Origin: Acanthaster planci
Lineage: Eukaryota; Echinodermata; Asteroidea; Valvatida; Acanthasteridae
Length of the DNA stretch: 64,000 bases
NCBI RefSeq assembly: GCF_001949145.1
Contig: NW_019091363.1
Location: 666,403 to 730,402, forward strand
Direction: 5' to 3'
Below, piece by piece: positions 50,900-60,500 of the stretch (its first letter is position 1; each line of letters begins with the position of its first letter). Below the pieces are notes generated by a model. The model saw nothing but the letters and a program-made list of their open reading frames with translations. It ran no database searches and was not told where the DNA came from. Both the position numbers and the translations under genes were made by a program.

Positions 50900-51928
50900 A
50901 TGGAGTGCAAGGGAAGAGAATACAATATCTCGAATGATGATGTTTTTGCTATGCCACACCCAACCAGTGAGACTATCATGACGACAGTGGTGCTGCCGCT
51001 CATAGCCGTTCTCGGGGTCCTATCCAACAGCGCCTTCATCTTTGTCGTATCTCGTCTGCCGCACATGAGGACGCCTACAAACTACTATTTAGTTAGTTTA
51101 GCGGTGGCCGACACCATGGACATATGTGGAGGCGTCATGGATAAACTCGTCTTGTTCCTGTCCTCTCCTTTGATCAATGATCAGTACGGATACGGGGGCA
51201 CTGCGGGGTGCATGGTAGCCACCTTTATCACCAATACCTCTTACTTCACAACACTCTTCCTCATCTGCTTGGTGTCACTGGAGAAGTTCTATGCCGTGTG
51301 TCACCCTTTGCGGGTGGTCCGGGGCCGGAGTGGCCGTAGAGCAGTCCGGGCCATCGCTTGCGCCTGCTTGGTGGCTGTACTGCTCTCTCTGACTTTCCTA
51401 CCAACCTGTGGAGTGAAGATCGAGTACTGCTTGCGATGGCCTAACGGGAACGAAGGCGGCGACTTTCCGCTTTTTCTCATCGCGTACGTGGCGCCTTACG
51501 ACTGGCTCGAGTCGTACATGCTCCTGTGCAGGACCTCGCCTTTCTTTGTGACTCTGGTGGCGAATTTCGTCTTCTACATCCAGATCATTCACGCCTTGGG
51601 ACGACAGGTGGCCGCAATGGAGTCTCACGGCCAAGCGCATGTGAGAGCTGGACCGTACGCGCGGAATATGGCGGCTCGCATGCTGGTCGTCACAGGCGTC
51701 GCGTACTTCGTCCTGCTAGCACCCTTTGAGGTGACTCAGCTTTGCTTCTTGATCGGTTACTTCCGTGGAGACGTGTATGTCTTGGATGAACACCAAGCTT
51801 TTGTCCTGGTCCAGGTCGTCCGCATATTCTCTTACATCAACTCGGCGATCAATCCTTTCATCTACGGAGTCATCAACAGGAAGTATAAAGAAGCTTACAA
51901 ATTAGCGTTCCGGTGCAAACGACAGTAA
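50900..51928 (+). CDS. Class A (rhodopsin-like) GPCR, neuropeptide-receptor type, single exon
   Basis: A 342-residue seven-transmembrane receptor expected in the plasma membrane. The ATG at 50900 is chosen because it has a favourable context (A at -3, G at +4) and is the first in-frame ATG. The frame stays open 63 codons further upstream, but without an ATG. Visible in order: a glycosylation site N-I-S at 9-11; TM1 with N43; the intracellular loop MRTPTNYYLVSLAVAD with D71; extracellular C104 at the start of TM3; E128-K129-F130 in the DRY position; candidate partner cysteines 170 and 177; TM5 P214; TM6 P275; TM7 NPFIY at 318-322; a short basic tail with a cysteine. The MRTPTN-YLVSLAVAD and SYINSAINP motifs resemble thyrotropin-releasing-hormone and neuromedin-type receptors, but the ligand is unknown. 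Oddities: the arginine of DRY is lysine, and the usual tryptophans of TM4 and of the TM6 CWxP switch are missing. Confidence 0.96.
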   Translation: MECKGREYNISNDDVFAMPHPTSETIMTTVVLPLIAVLGVLSNSAFIFVVSRLPHMRTPTNYYLVSLAVADTMDICGGVMDKLVLFLSSPLINDQYGYGGTAGCMVATFITNTSYFTTLFLICLVSLEKFYAVCHPLRVVRGRSGRRAVRAIACACLVAVLLSLTFLPTCGVKIEYCLRWPNGNEGGDFPLFLIAYVAPYDWLESYMLLCRTSPFFVTLVANFVFYIQIIHALGRQVAAMESHGQAHVRAGPYARNMAARMLVVTGVAYFVLLAPFEVTQLCFLIGYFRGDVYVLDEHQAFVLVQVVRIFSYINSAINPFIYGVINRKYKEAYKLAFRCKRQ

Positions 51929-52870
51929 CAAATTTTGAAGCCAGTATCTAGCAGGATGGAGAGAAAACATATAGAAACTCAAAGTTGTATTACCACAGAC
52001 CGTGTAGTTGGATTAGTAGTCGGAACGATTACGATTGTAATAAAGAACAAGAGTACGTTGTGTTAATTAGACAGGAGTTGATAAAAGTACAAAAATAGTG
52101 AATTTTTCAACTATTCTATACTTCATGACTGTATAGTTGACATTATTTTGTCCAAACTGTGAAAGTATGGTAAAAAAATTCAAAGCAAGCTACTGTTACT
52201 TCAAAGAGAGTTGGTCTGATTGAGATTAAAATTTGCTTCGGAAAGACGCTAAGAATTTTGGCCACTTTAATCAGATTTCATCTGAACAAGTGGCCCATTC
52301 GGGGTATTATTACGAGGATACGTCCTGATGAATACAGGTACATGTACATTAATTATTTACGTATAAAAAAATGTGCGATCATGATGAGCACATTCATCCT
52401 GAAATTGTTTTGACCTTGTAGCTTTCACGCCTTCCACTCTGGTTCAAAACTCTTCAGCTCGCTTTTCATATTAAATTAATTTAATCGATGTTTAAAGTTT
52501 TTATGTCTAAAGTGATATTGGAGCATCTATGTAGGAAAGACGCAGGACGTGCAGTGCGTGAGCAGTGTAAAAATTAATAGTGTACATGTACATTGCTCTT
52601 GCGTGTGGTAAAAGAAACAAACCTCGTGTGTTCACGATCACTGACGATCATTCGTCCAACTTTAATCTGTCGTTTGTCACGATCACCCAAAAAACGCTAT
52701 AAATTGCAGCCATTTTCCGACCGGTTAGTGCGATTCCATGCACAACACACTTGTTCGAGAACAAAGTGTATGGCCATCCATTGAACGGAGCAGCCCAGCA
52801 AGTAAAAAGGGCGGAAAGTGATCAGTCTTCCTCTTAATATTCAACCATCCTGGATTTGAAGAAAGAACTA
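51929..52870. other. GPCR 3' region and non-coding stretch to the gap
   Basis: The first part is the inferred 3' UTR. The rest is AT-rich with ACATGTAC-type words near 52341 and 52584 and no recognisable gene. Confidence 0.5.
52039..52044 (+). promoter_or_regulatory. Poly(A) signal AATAAA of the GPCR
   Basis: A canonical hexamer lies 111 bases after the stop codon of the receptor, consistent with a short 3' UTR and with this being the last or only exon. Confidence 0.6.
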
Positions 52871-53718
52871 NNNNNNNNNNNNNNNNNNNNNNNNNNNNNN
52901 NNNNNNNNNNNNNNNNNNNNNNNNNNNNNNNNNNNNNNNNNNNNNNNNNNNNNNNNNNNNNNNNNNNNNNNNNNNNNNNNNNNNNNNNNNNNNNNNNNNN
53001 NNNNNNNNNNNNNNNNNNNNNNNNNNNNNNNNNNNNNNNNNNNNNNNNNNNNNNNNNNNNNNNNNNNNNNNNNNNNNNNNNNNNNNNNNNNNNNNNNNNN
53101 NNNNNNNNNNNNNNNNNNNNNNNNNNNNNNNNNNNNNNNNNNNNNNNNNNNNNNNNNNNNNNNNNNNNNNNNNNNNNNNNNNNNNNNNNNNNNNNNNNNN
53201 NNNNNNNNNNNNNNNNNNNNNNNNNNNNNNNNNNNNNNNNNNNNNNNNNNNNNNNNNNNNNNNNNNNNNNNNNNNNNNNNNNNNNNNNNNNNNNNNNNNN
53301 NNNNNNNNNNNNNNNNNNNNNNNNNNNNNNNNNNNNNNNNNNNNNNNNNNNNNNNNNNNNNNNNNNNNNNNNNNNNNNNNNNNNNNNNNNNNNNNNNNNN
53401 NNNNNNNNNNNNNNNNNNNNNNNNNNNNNNNNNNNNNNNNNNNNNNNNNNNNNNNNNNNNNNNNNNNNNNNNNNNNNNNNNNNNNNNNNNNNNNNNNNNN
53501 NNNNNNNNNNNNNNNNNNNNNNNNNNNNNNNNNNNNNNNNNNNNNNNNNNNNNNNNNNNNNNNNNNNNNNNNNNNNNNNNNNNNNNNNNNNNNNNNNNNN
53601 NNNNNNNNNNNNNNNNNNNNNNNNNNNNNNNNNNNNNNNNNNNNNNNNNNNNNNNNNNNNNNNNNNNNNNNNNNNNNNNNNNNNNNNNNNNNNNNNNNNN
53701 NNNNNNNNNNNNNNNNNN
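52871..53718. other. Assembly gap (848 N)
   Basis: An unbroken run of N. Open frames spanning it are artefacts. Its true length and content are unknown. Confidence 0.99.
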
Positions 53719-54505
53719 TTAATAACTGGACATACGTGTGTATATACATATTCAGCGTTTGATGGAAAGTACATGTACCTGAATGTGGAATCTTAAGAAA
53801 CGATGTCATCCCAAACACTGATTCGGACTCGTGTTGAAATACACCTCAGTTTCGCCTACCCGAGGTTTTATCAGAACTATATAGACGTTCAAAACTGAAA
53901 CGAACAAGCAACGGAGTAAATCTGTGCCAGGGGACTGCATGCAACGAGGGATGAGAGAGGACAAATAAGAAAATTGCTTGGTATCAGAAATTAAAAAAAT
54001 TTGCTGGACACCTTATGGCATTGGGGCGCTGTTCATGTTACAGAATGGTTAGGTGTACGTGTACACGAGCATCTCTTTTAAGGGCGTATTATAGCTTTGG
54101 TGACTCTTTCTCCTTTTTCCCTATATGTAATTTGGAAAAATATTGCGGGTCGTTAGGAAGTTACCCAAAAACCTCAGAACTTTTTTTTCTCAATGAGAAA
54201 AAGTGGGGGAGGATCCAGTAGTCCGTTCCCTTGGCCAAAATGAGCGTGCTTTTGTACGTGTCGGTGTGGGCGTGTATATTCCTGTCCCCTGGGATTTACA
54301 AAATCTTAATAAGTAATTCCTCCAGAATGTTTGGAGAATACAGAACAAAATGTAATTGCTTGGCAAAAACCTGACCAAAGTACGTTTCTCTTAGCCTATT
54401 ACTATCCCACAGTCTGGATCTACGTATTGCAAAAAAAAGAACTCATCTAGCACATGTATAAAACTAGAGCTTTAGATTTATCTGCAGAGTTTGGCCTACA
54501 AGTGA
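53719..54505. other. Non-coding stretch, nothing recognised
   Basis: Short open frames without recognisable features between the gap and the next element. Confidence 0.5.
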
Positions 54506-54680
54506 CAGTCGACTCTCGTTATAAAGAACACTGTCATAACACAAAAGTGTTATAAAAAGCAAACTATGAGATACACAATTTCTTGAATTGTATTTTATTT
54601 GTTTCCCACTGTTGTTTGAAACAAAGATCCGGTTATTTGTCTGTTCCCTTCAACTTTATTATAACAAAGAGAGTTGACTG
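54506..54680. mobile_element. Pogo/Tigger-like MITE
   Basis: The ends are CAGTCGACTCTCGTTATAA and the complement of CAGTCAACTCTCTTTGTTAT. The CAGTC-ACTCTCGTTATAA type end is typical of pogo/Tigger-related elements of the Tc1/mariner superfamily, which insert at TA. TA follows on the right, but the left flank reads GA, so one target copy is mutated. It is 175 bp and non-coding. Confidence 0.85.
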
Positions 54681-55149
54681 TACAGATCACACTCTTAAAT
54701 CAAATATGCTGAACTGTAATGCCATAAATGAATGAAGTTCGTTGTCGTAGACATGAACATGGGCGTAAATTGGTAGACATCCCCACAGCATTGTTTCAAG
54801 TGGTCGTGGGAGATCATACCATTTATCCTTTTCACTTTTTCCCCTGAACTAAACAAGGAAGGGGAGTAAGCATGCATTTGATTTTTATTTTCAGACATAA
54901 TTTATTTGAAAAACGAAATAAATCTCGCAAAAGAATTTGCCGGAGAAGTGGCCAGCATTTGCCTTAGATCACTCCACAAAACATACAGAAACCCCCAAAA
55001 TCCCGGGGCCCTCCAGCGGTTAACGTTTTCAGAGCCCACACTGTTAATACGGCTTCGCGTTTGTTTTAGTTCTAATCAAGGTTATACCCCCCCCGACTTT
55101 TGAAAAGCGATTGACAGTCATGGGTATCAACTCAAACTTGAAAGTACAT
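54681..55149. other. Non-coding stretch, nothing recognised
   Basis: Short open frames only. A poly-C run with GACTTTTGAAAAG context at about 55083-55105 has a counterpart near 57030, probably a low-copy repeat fragment. Confidence 0.45.
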
Positions 55150-55342
55150 GTAGGCCTACGTGTTTCTAGAAAAAATAACTTGGAAATATACGGAAGCGTA
55201 CAAGGGACACTTTTTTTTCGAGATACTATCTCGCCGCAGCGAGTTAAATCTTTGAATGTGTATCTCGCCGCGGCGAGTTATAATATGATCTTGCCGCAGC
55301 GTCAAATTGATATCTCGCCGCAGCGAATATTTCAATAGTTTC
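55150..55342 (+). repeat. Palindrome-rich repeat, copy X
   Basis: Four near-identical GC-rich palindromic modules (TCTCGCCGCAGCGAG, TCTCGCCGCGGCGAG, TCTTGCCGCAGCG, TCTCGCCGCAGCGA) are spaced 25-40 bp apart in otherwise AT-rich sequence. The reverse complement of the whole block recurs at 56537-56885, with shared flank words such as ACGGAAGCGTA. Each module can form a small hairpin. The class of element is unknown. Confidence 0.8.
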
Positions 55343-56536
55343 ATAAGTCTTATTCAACGTGCCGTGTTCAAATGTATCTTTAGGATGAAATTCATTGAGA
55401 TTTTGTTTTAGATTGTTAAAAAGGGGATGTTACATTTCCATAAAACTTGTTTTCCAAGACAAAGACAACCAAATTTTATTTTGTGGTGTGAATTTCCACA
55501 TTCGAATGAGGGGTAAACTGTTTTAATTTCTTCCTACATTTTCCAAGTACCCAACAGAAGCAAGCGGACTTGAAAGTTACCTCTGAGCTTTCATCAGTTG
55601 AAATTTATTAATTTACAGTACTTAAAATGAAAAAAAAATGGAGTTTGAAAACACTACTACAAACGCAACGCATGAAATACCTCTCAGCTTTGGATGGTCA
55701 AAACATTTTAGGTTACTTAATGCCGTAATCTTCAAATATAGTACAAGTTCACACGTGTCATGCGCACCGAGCCGAAAGTGTCAACTCGTGTTCAGATGTT
55801 AATACAGACTCCATCTAATAAGTTCTTGACAAAAATGTGTTATGTGTTCACCTTTCCCAGCTCCCTGCGATGATGGATGGTTTGTGACAAGTGAACGCAA
55901 GGATGTGACGTCAAATCCAGTTCAATCCAGTTGGTGATAAAGTCTGTAATGGTCTTCTTTTCACCTTCACTTCATTTTTCTTTTTGCCTGCTGAAATCTC
56001 CTTAGTCATAGCTGATTTTAATGTTAGATTAATATTAACATCGAGATTTTGTCCAAAAGGCAACACACGTTGGCTAAAATATGCATGGGCGTTGCCAGAA
56101 ATTTTTCGGGGGGGGGGGCAAACCGTCTACTTAAAACAATGACATTCAACTGCGGGAAGAGGTTTCATTTTCTTTTTTTTCAGGCAAATATTTATGTGTC
56201 ATTTCATTTTAAATATTCATTTCTTTGGCTGTTTTCCTTTTCTTTGTTCTTTTCAGGGTCCCCCCTCGTGGCGCTTATGTAAATAGGATTATTTAAAATA
56301 AAAAAGAAAAGGCACCGTAATCTTTTCATTAGGCAGTCTACCAGGGAGTACGAGTCAATCTACCCCACTTGCGGATATGAAAATTCATACCCCAAAAGAG
56401 ATTTCTTTTGTGTTGGAAATCAAGCTTGGTTGACATGTAACCGTCCCCTTTTGTTCTAATTAGAAATCTGAAACCAAATCTCACTGCATTTCACCCTAAA
56501 GATACATTCGAAACGGCAGGCTGAATAGGACTTCTG
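55343..56536. other. Non-coding stretch between the inverted copies
   Basis: No recognisable gene. A GGGCGTTGCCAG plus poly-G motif at about 56089-56118 resembles the end of an invertebrate DNA transposon family. Confidence 0.45.
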
Positions 56537-56885
56537 AAACTATTGAAAAATTTGCTGCGGCGGGATATCATGTACCAGGCAAGATATGGGACGAAAGGGT
56601 ACCCCCTTACCTGTCCAATCCCTATACACACTCTAGACTATTGTTACCTAACCCACACCCCATAAAAGTCTGTACAGAATGCCTGAGATTCCGATTAAAC
56701 AATGACCAACACAAAGGCGGGGTTCTCTCCGTTCCATATCTTGCTTCAAATGGCATATCAATTTGACGCCGCGGCAAGTTCTTAAAACTCGCCGCGGAGA
56801 GATACACATTCAACAATGCGAGTTATGTTGGAAAAAAAAATTGCAAATGGCCCTTATACGCTTCCGTAGAAATACATATCTCTTA
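56537..56885 (-). repeat. Palindrome-rich repeat, copy Y (inverted, interrupted)
   Basis: This is the reverse-complement counterpart of 55150-55342. It shares CTATTGAAAAATTTGCTGCGG, GATATCA, ATTTGACGCCGCGGCAAG, CTCGCCGCGGAGAGATACAC and TACGCTTCCGTA in the corresponding order. It is split by the insertion at 56571-56754. It is more diverged than X within the modules. Confidence 0.8.
56571..56754. mobile_element. Small inverted-repeat element, family D copy 2, nested insertion
   Basis: It interrupts copy Y exactly at GATATCA. ATATCA is present on both sides (56565-56570 and 56755-56760), a 6-bp target duplication absent from the uninterrupted copy X. The inner ends CAAGATATGGGACG and the complement of CAAGATATGGAACG form the inverted repeat. 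The body matches 37604-37785 in reverse orientation. It has no coding potential. Confidence 0.9.
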
Positions 56886-58399
56886 AAGAAAAAAATACAA
56901 AAACCCTCGATTTTGTCCCAAAATAGAAATGTTTCTTAATAAACGCCTCATAAGAACGAACTGGAGAAAAAACGTAACTTTTAGTGAAATACAAACGCGC
57001 GTATATCGGGGAGGGGGTCTAAGGGTATATCCCCCCCACACTTTTGAAGGGGGATGGGTTTATCCCAACATTTCTAATCACAGCGGATTGTGAAGAAATT
57101 TCGGATTGAGGAAGTTGATAGAATGCTGAATTGGAGGACTGACCTGTTGATCAGAAATTTAGACTGTTTTGGAAATTAAGGAAAACTTGAACGTATTGCT
57201 GACAATTGTATAAGATGTGAATTAATGGGGATTTGAATCGCTGATATTTATTGAAGTGAGCATCTTCCATTGGTTATAGGAGTTGAACAGTATAAAAAAA
57301 GGTCAGTTTTAACTTTTCAGATGTGTAATTAGCGGAAGTGATTCACTGATATTTAAATAAAGGTCAGGTACCGTGCATTGAACTATTTGAGGCATTTTTT
57401 GTCGACTTAGAATAATCCAAAAGTAGAGATTTCCCTGCAGTTCCAAAGTGTGTATAAATACTTTGAATAAAATTAGGTGTATTTTTTGTACATATTTCAA
57501 ATCGGTGTGTTGCCGCGTTGTTTTTGCAAAAGTCTAGGAAAACTGGTGACGTTGATGTAAGATTCTGCATGAATGTAATACGCATTTCAGATGTACATCG
57601 GTATCGTGACCATCACCCCCATACATGTATAACGTCATACGGTGTCAGTACCCCTCCCCCGTTTTTCAAATATCGATAGCTGGGCAAATCAACCCCCACA
57701 AATCCCTATCCCCCTAAGTTCTGGCACGGGACTTTTGTACAAATACCCTGAGGAAAAAACATCGTTCATACTATTTGCACGTGTACATTAATTTAACGGA
57801 AGAAATAAAATACGTTTTTTTGAGTAACTAACTATAAGCAGTAAAAGTTTTACATTCTACAAGTGTATGTACATACTTAATGGCTTAAATAAATAAAACG
57901 AGTGTTTACATTTTTATTTATATTTACTTGTACATTATATTTACATGTACATACAGTTTTGTTTCACACAGTCAATTAATACAAGAAAACTGAAAAGATT
58001 TATAACGGAAATAAATAAACCAGTGCAGTGCCGAAGTCTGTGTTCGTTTCTTTGTTTTTTTCTCTTTTGGGGAGGATGTTCACACAATTTACTTTGGAGC
58101 ATTGTTCATTGACAGTTATTGGCCAAGCTGCAAATAGAGTAAATCCGCCCGTCAATACTTAACATGTTTTTCCAGTGTCCAACTAGTTGTGTATTCGAGG
58201 TTCTACTTAAATTCTCATACCGTAGTTGATTGTATAGTTAGTAATTTCTATCTTTGGAAGTATCAGAGTAGTTTAAGGAACCTTGAAAGCACTGTATGTA
58301 TGAACACGTGGATTGTCATCTTTTGGAATGACTGATTTGGTTAGTTAGCTCAAGGATCTCTCCTCCGCAGTTATGACAACATACATTTGTCCCAGAGTT
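56886..58399. other. Non-coding stretch, nothing recognised
   Basis: AT-rich DNA with several poly-C/poly-G runs (near 57030, 57650 and 57710) and AT-rich low-complexity sequence near 57890-57960. No coding features. Confidence 0.45.
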
Positions 58400-59700
58400 A
58401 TTTTCTACAAATACTTCTTTGTCGACAAACTGCACTTCGGCTATTGGATAGTTGAAAAACCTGTCCTCTGGCAACAATCTTCAACCGCTCTTTTGATGCT
58501 GGTGAAGTACCTGATGATTTAAAAACAACTAATGTTATCCCGATATACAAAACTAGTGACCCATCTCTTATGAGCAACTACTGCCCTATTTCTATTTTAC
58601 TGTGTTTCTCTAAATTACCAGAAAGACTGGTAGCAATTCGAACGTACAACTTAATTGATAATGTAACATTTAACACAATACGGATTTAGAGCCAGCTACT
58701 CAACTCAACTTGCACTGATCGACCTTGATAAAAATAAGTTCATCACTCGACAACTGTCTTTATACGACTGGGTTATTTTTGGATCTGTCAAAGACTTCTG
58801 ACACAAAAGATCATAAAGAAACTGATTAGTAAACTAAATAAATATGGAATTAGAGTTGCTCTAGAATGGTTCAAAAATTACGTAAGCGACAGGAAACAGT
58901 ATGTTGTATGGTAGAACATCAACTCTTCATTTGCACCAATCAGACGTGACGTCCCTCATTGCTCAATACTTGGTACTATACTTTTTCTGATTTACAAATA
59001 TGATATCTGTAACTCGTCGAGTATACTCTCCTTTATTTAATTTGCGGATGACACTAATGTTTTCCATTGCAGTAAGTACTTACCTAAGGCAATTCACACT
59101 ATTAATCGGAAACTATGCAAAATCTTCGAGTGGCTTGAATGTGCTTATTTATCCATTAACTTCAATAAAACCAAATGTATGTTGTTTGCTAATTGTAAAG
59201 TTACTAGGAATATCACTGTTTACTTGAATAATACACAGATAGAACAAGTTGATACCTGTAAATATTTAGGTGTAATTAGTGATAACAAACTTTCTTGGAA
59301 GCAACATTGGCAAAAAGTCCTCATGTCACTTTCTCGGAACCAAGGCAAAAAATTAAGAACACTTAAACATGACCGATATCTTATTCTTAATTTATATACC
59401 TTGTCCATGCCACACCTTCAATATTGTATTTTGTAGCTTGGGATAACACTAACCCCTCCTATTTGTACCATTACCTATTGTGTATTATGCAAAAGTCAAC
59501 ATTAAGAGTAATCAATAACTCGAGATCCACAGAGCATTCTGCACCGTTGTTTGGTAAATGCAAAACCTTGTCCATCTTTGTTTTATATAAATACCACCTC
59601 GGAGTACTATCTTTAAATTTGAAATGAAAAATCTTCCCGTAAATATTAACTCTTTTAAAAGTTTTGCGATAGAGCTCTTGCATGGTTACCTACAATGGAG
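58400..59700 (+). pseudogene. Decayed LINE reverse transcriptase (CR1/L2/Jockey-like)
   Basis: Plus-strand pieces in several frames line up in the order of an RT domain: FNRSFDAGEVPDDLKTTNVI and NYCPISILLCFSKLPERLV (fingers, about 58480-58650); YGIRVALEWFKNYVSDRKQY (about 58845-58905); VPHCSILGTILFLIY (palm, about 58950-58995); the catalytic FADDTNVF with FADD at 59041-59052; NFNKTKCMLF (about 59160); and KYLGVISDNKLSWKQHW (thumb, about 59260-59310). The motifs fit CR1/L2/Jockey-type LINEs. Stops and frameshifts separate most pieces, and no endonuclease domain was found upstream, so it is an old 5'-truncated copy. It is unrelated in sequence to the LINE at 23.9-27.4 kb. Confidence 0.88.
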
Positions 59701-59939
59701 AGTGTATCTTCGTATAGAACACATTGGACAAGCATGACACACGCATCCCTTAAATTCATGAAAGGTATGGTTTACTTACTGCATCTACCTTTTATTTCCC
59801 AATATCATTTCTTCCTGGTTCAATGCATTTTCAAAATGCACTCCCTTAGAATGACTCATCCATGTCACACTGACGTAAATGTCAATATGCATGATTAAGG
59901 CCCACTTTGCACTACCGTAGTCAAGTGGTTCTGCTATGC

Positions 59940-60500
59940 GATGGGATGCGACAGTGCTCGTGTTCCATGATCACAATTTGCCTCACTCTGCCCAGGAGTA
60001 CATGAATGTAAATGGATAGAAATTAGATTGAGTTGCTACACACAGAAACGGATGGCCCAGATAAATGTTTTTCTTATGGTGTGTGGTTTTCCTGGCTGGG
60101 AAAGGTATCTGTCCTATGCCAGGTCTTTGCTACAAGAGTTAGTTTTCTTAAGGTAGTCTTAGCCTCCTTCCAGGCATTGGATGCAGCAATCCATGATGAA
60201 GGTAGTCTGCTGTTTGTGGCTCTCCACACTCTCACCTATCTGAGTCCGCTGTGGTAGGTTCCGCCCATCTCCAGTCTGGAGCTTGTTAATGCAGCATCAT
60301 TCCTTGCAGGGACGGTTTCTTCCAGTTGGAGCTGTGGAGATTGGCAGCGTGGTTGTATCTCTCACCGAGCTGGATTCTCCTCCATTCAGTAAGGGGCCTG
60401 TGGTGTCCTGCTGGGCTGTGCGACTGTAATGGAGTAATAGCAGTGAAGTGCTTTGAGACTTTGGTGCAAAAGTACTACATTTGAAGATACGGTCCATCAT
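59940..60500. repeat. LINE/SINE tail-like repeat
   Basis: Two phrases are typical of invertebrate L2-related LINE or SINE 3' ends: CTCTGCCCAGGAGTACATGA near 59990 and GAAGTGCTTTGAGACTTTGG near 60440, the latter followed by a short AAAGTACTACATTTGAAG tail. The sequence between is GC-richer than its surroundings and has no coherent open frame. Whether it belongs to the adjacent LINE is not resolved. Confidence 0.4.

Noticed and set aside
52725-53818. Long open frames of about 290-350 codons
   Set aside because: They consist almost entirely of the N gap.
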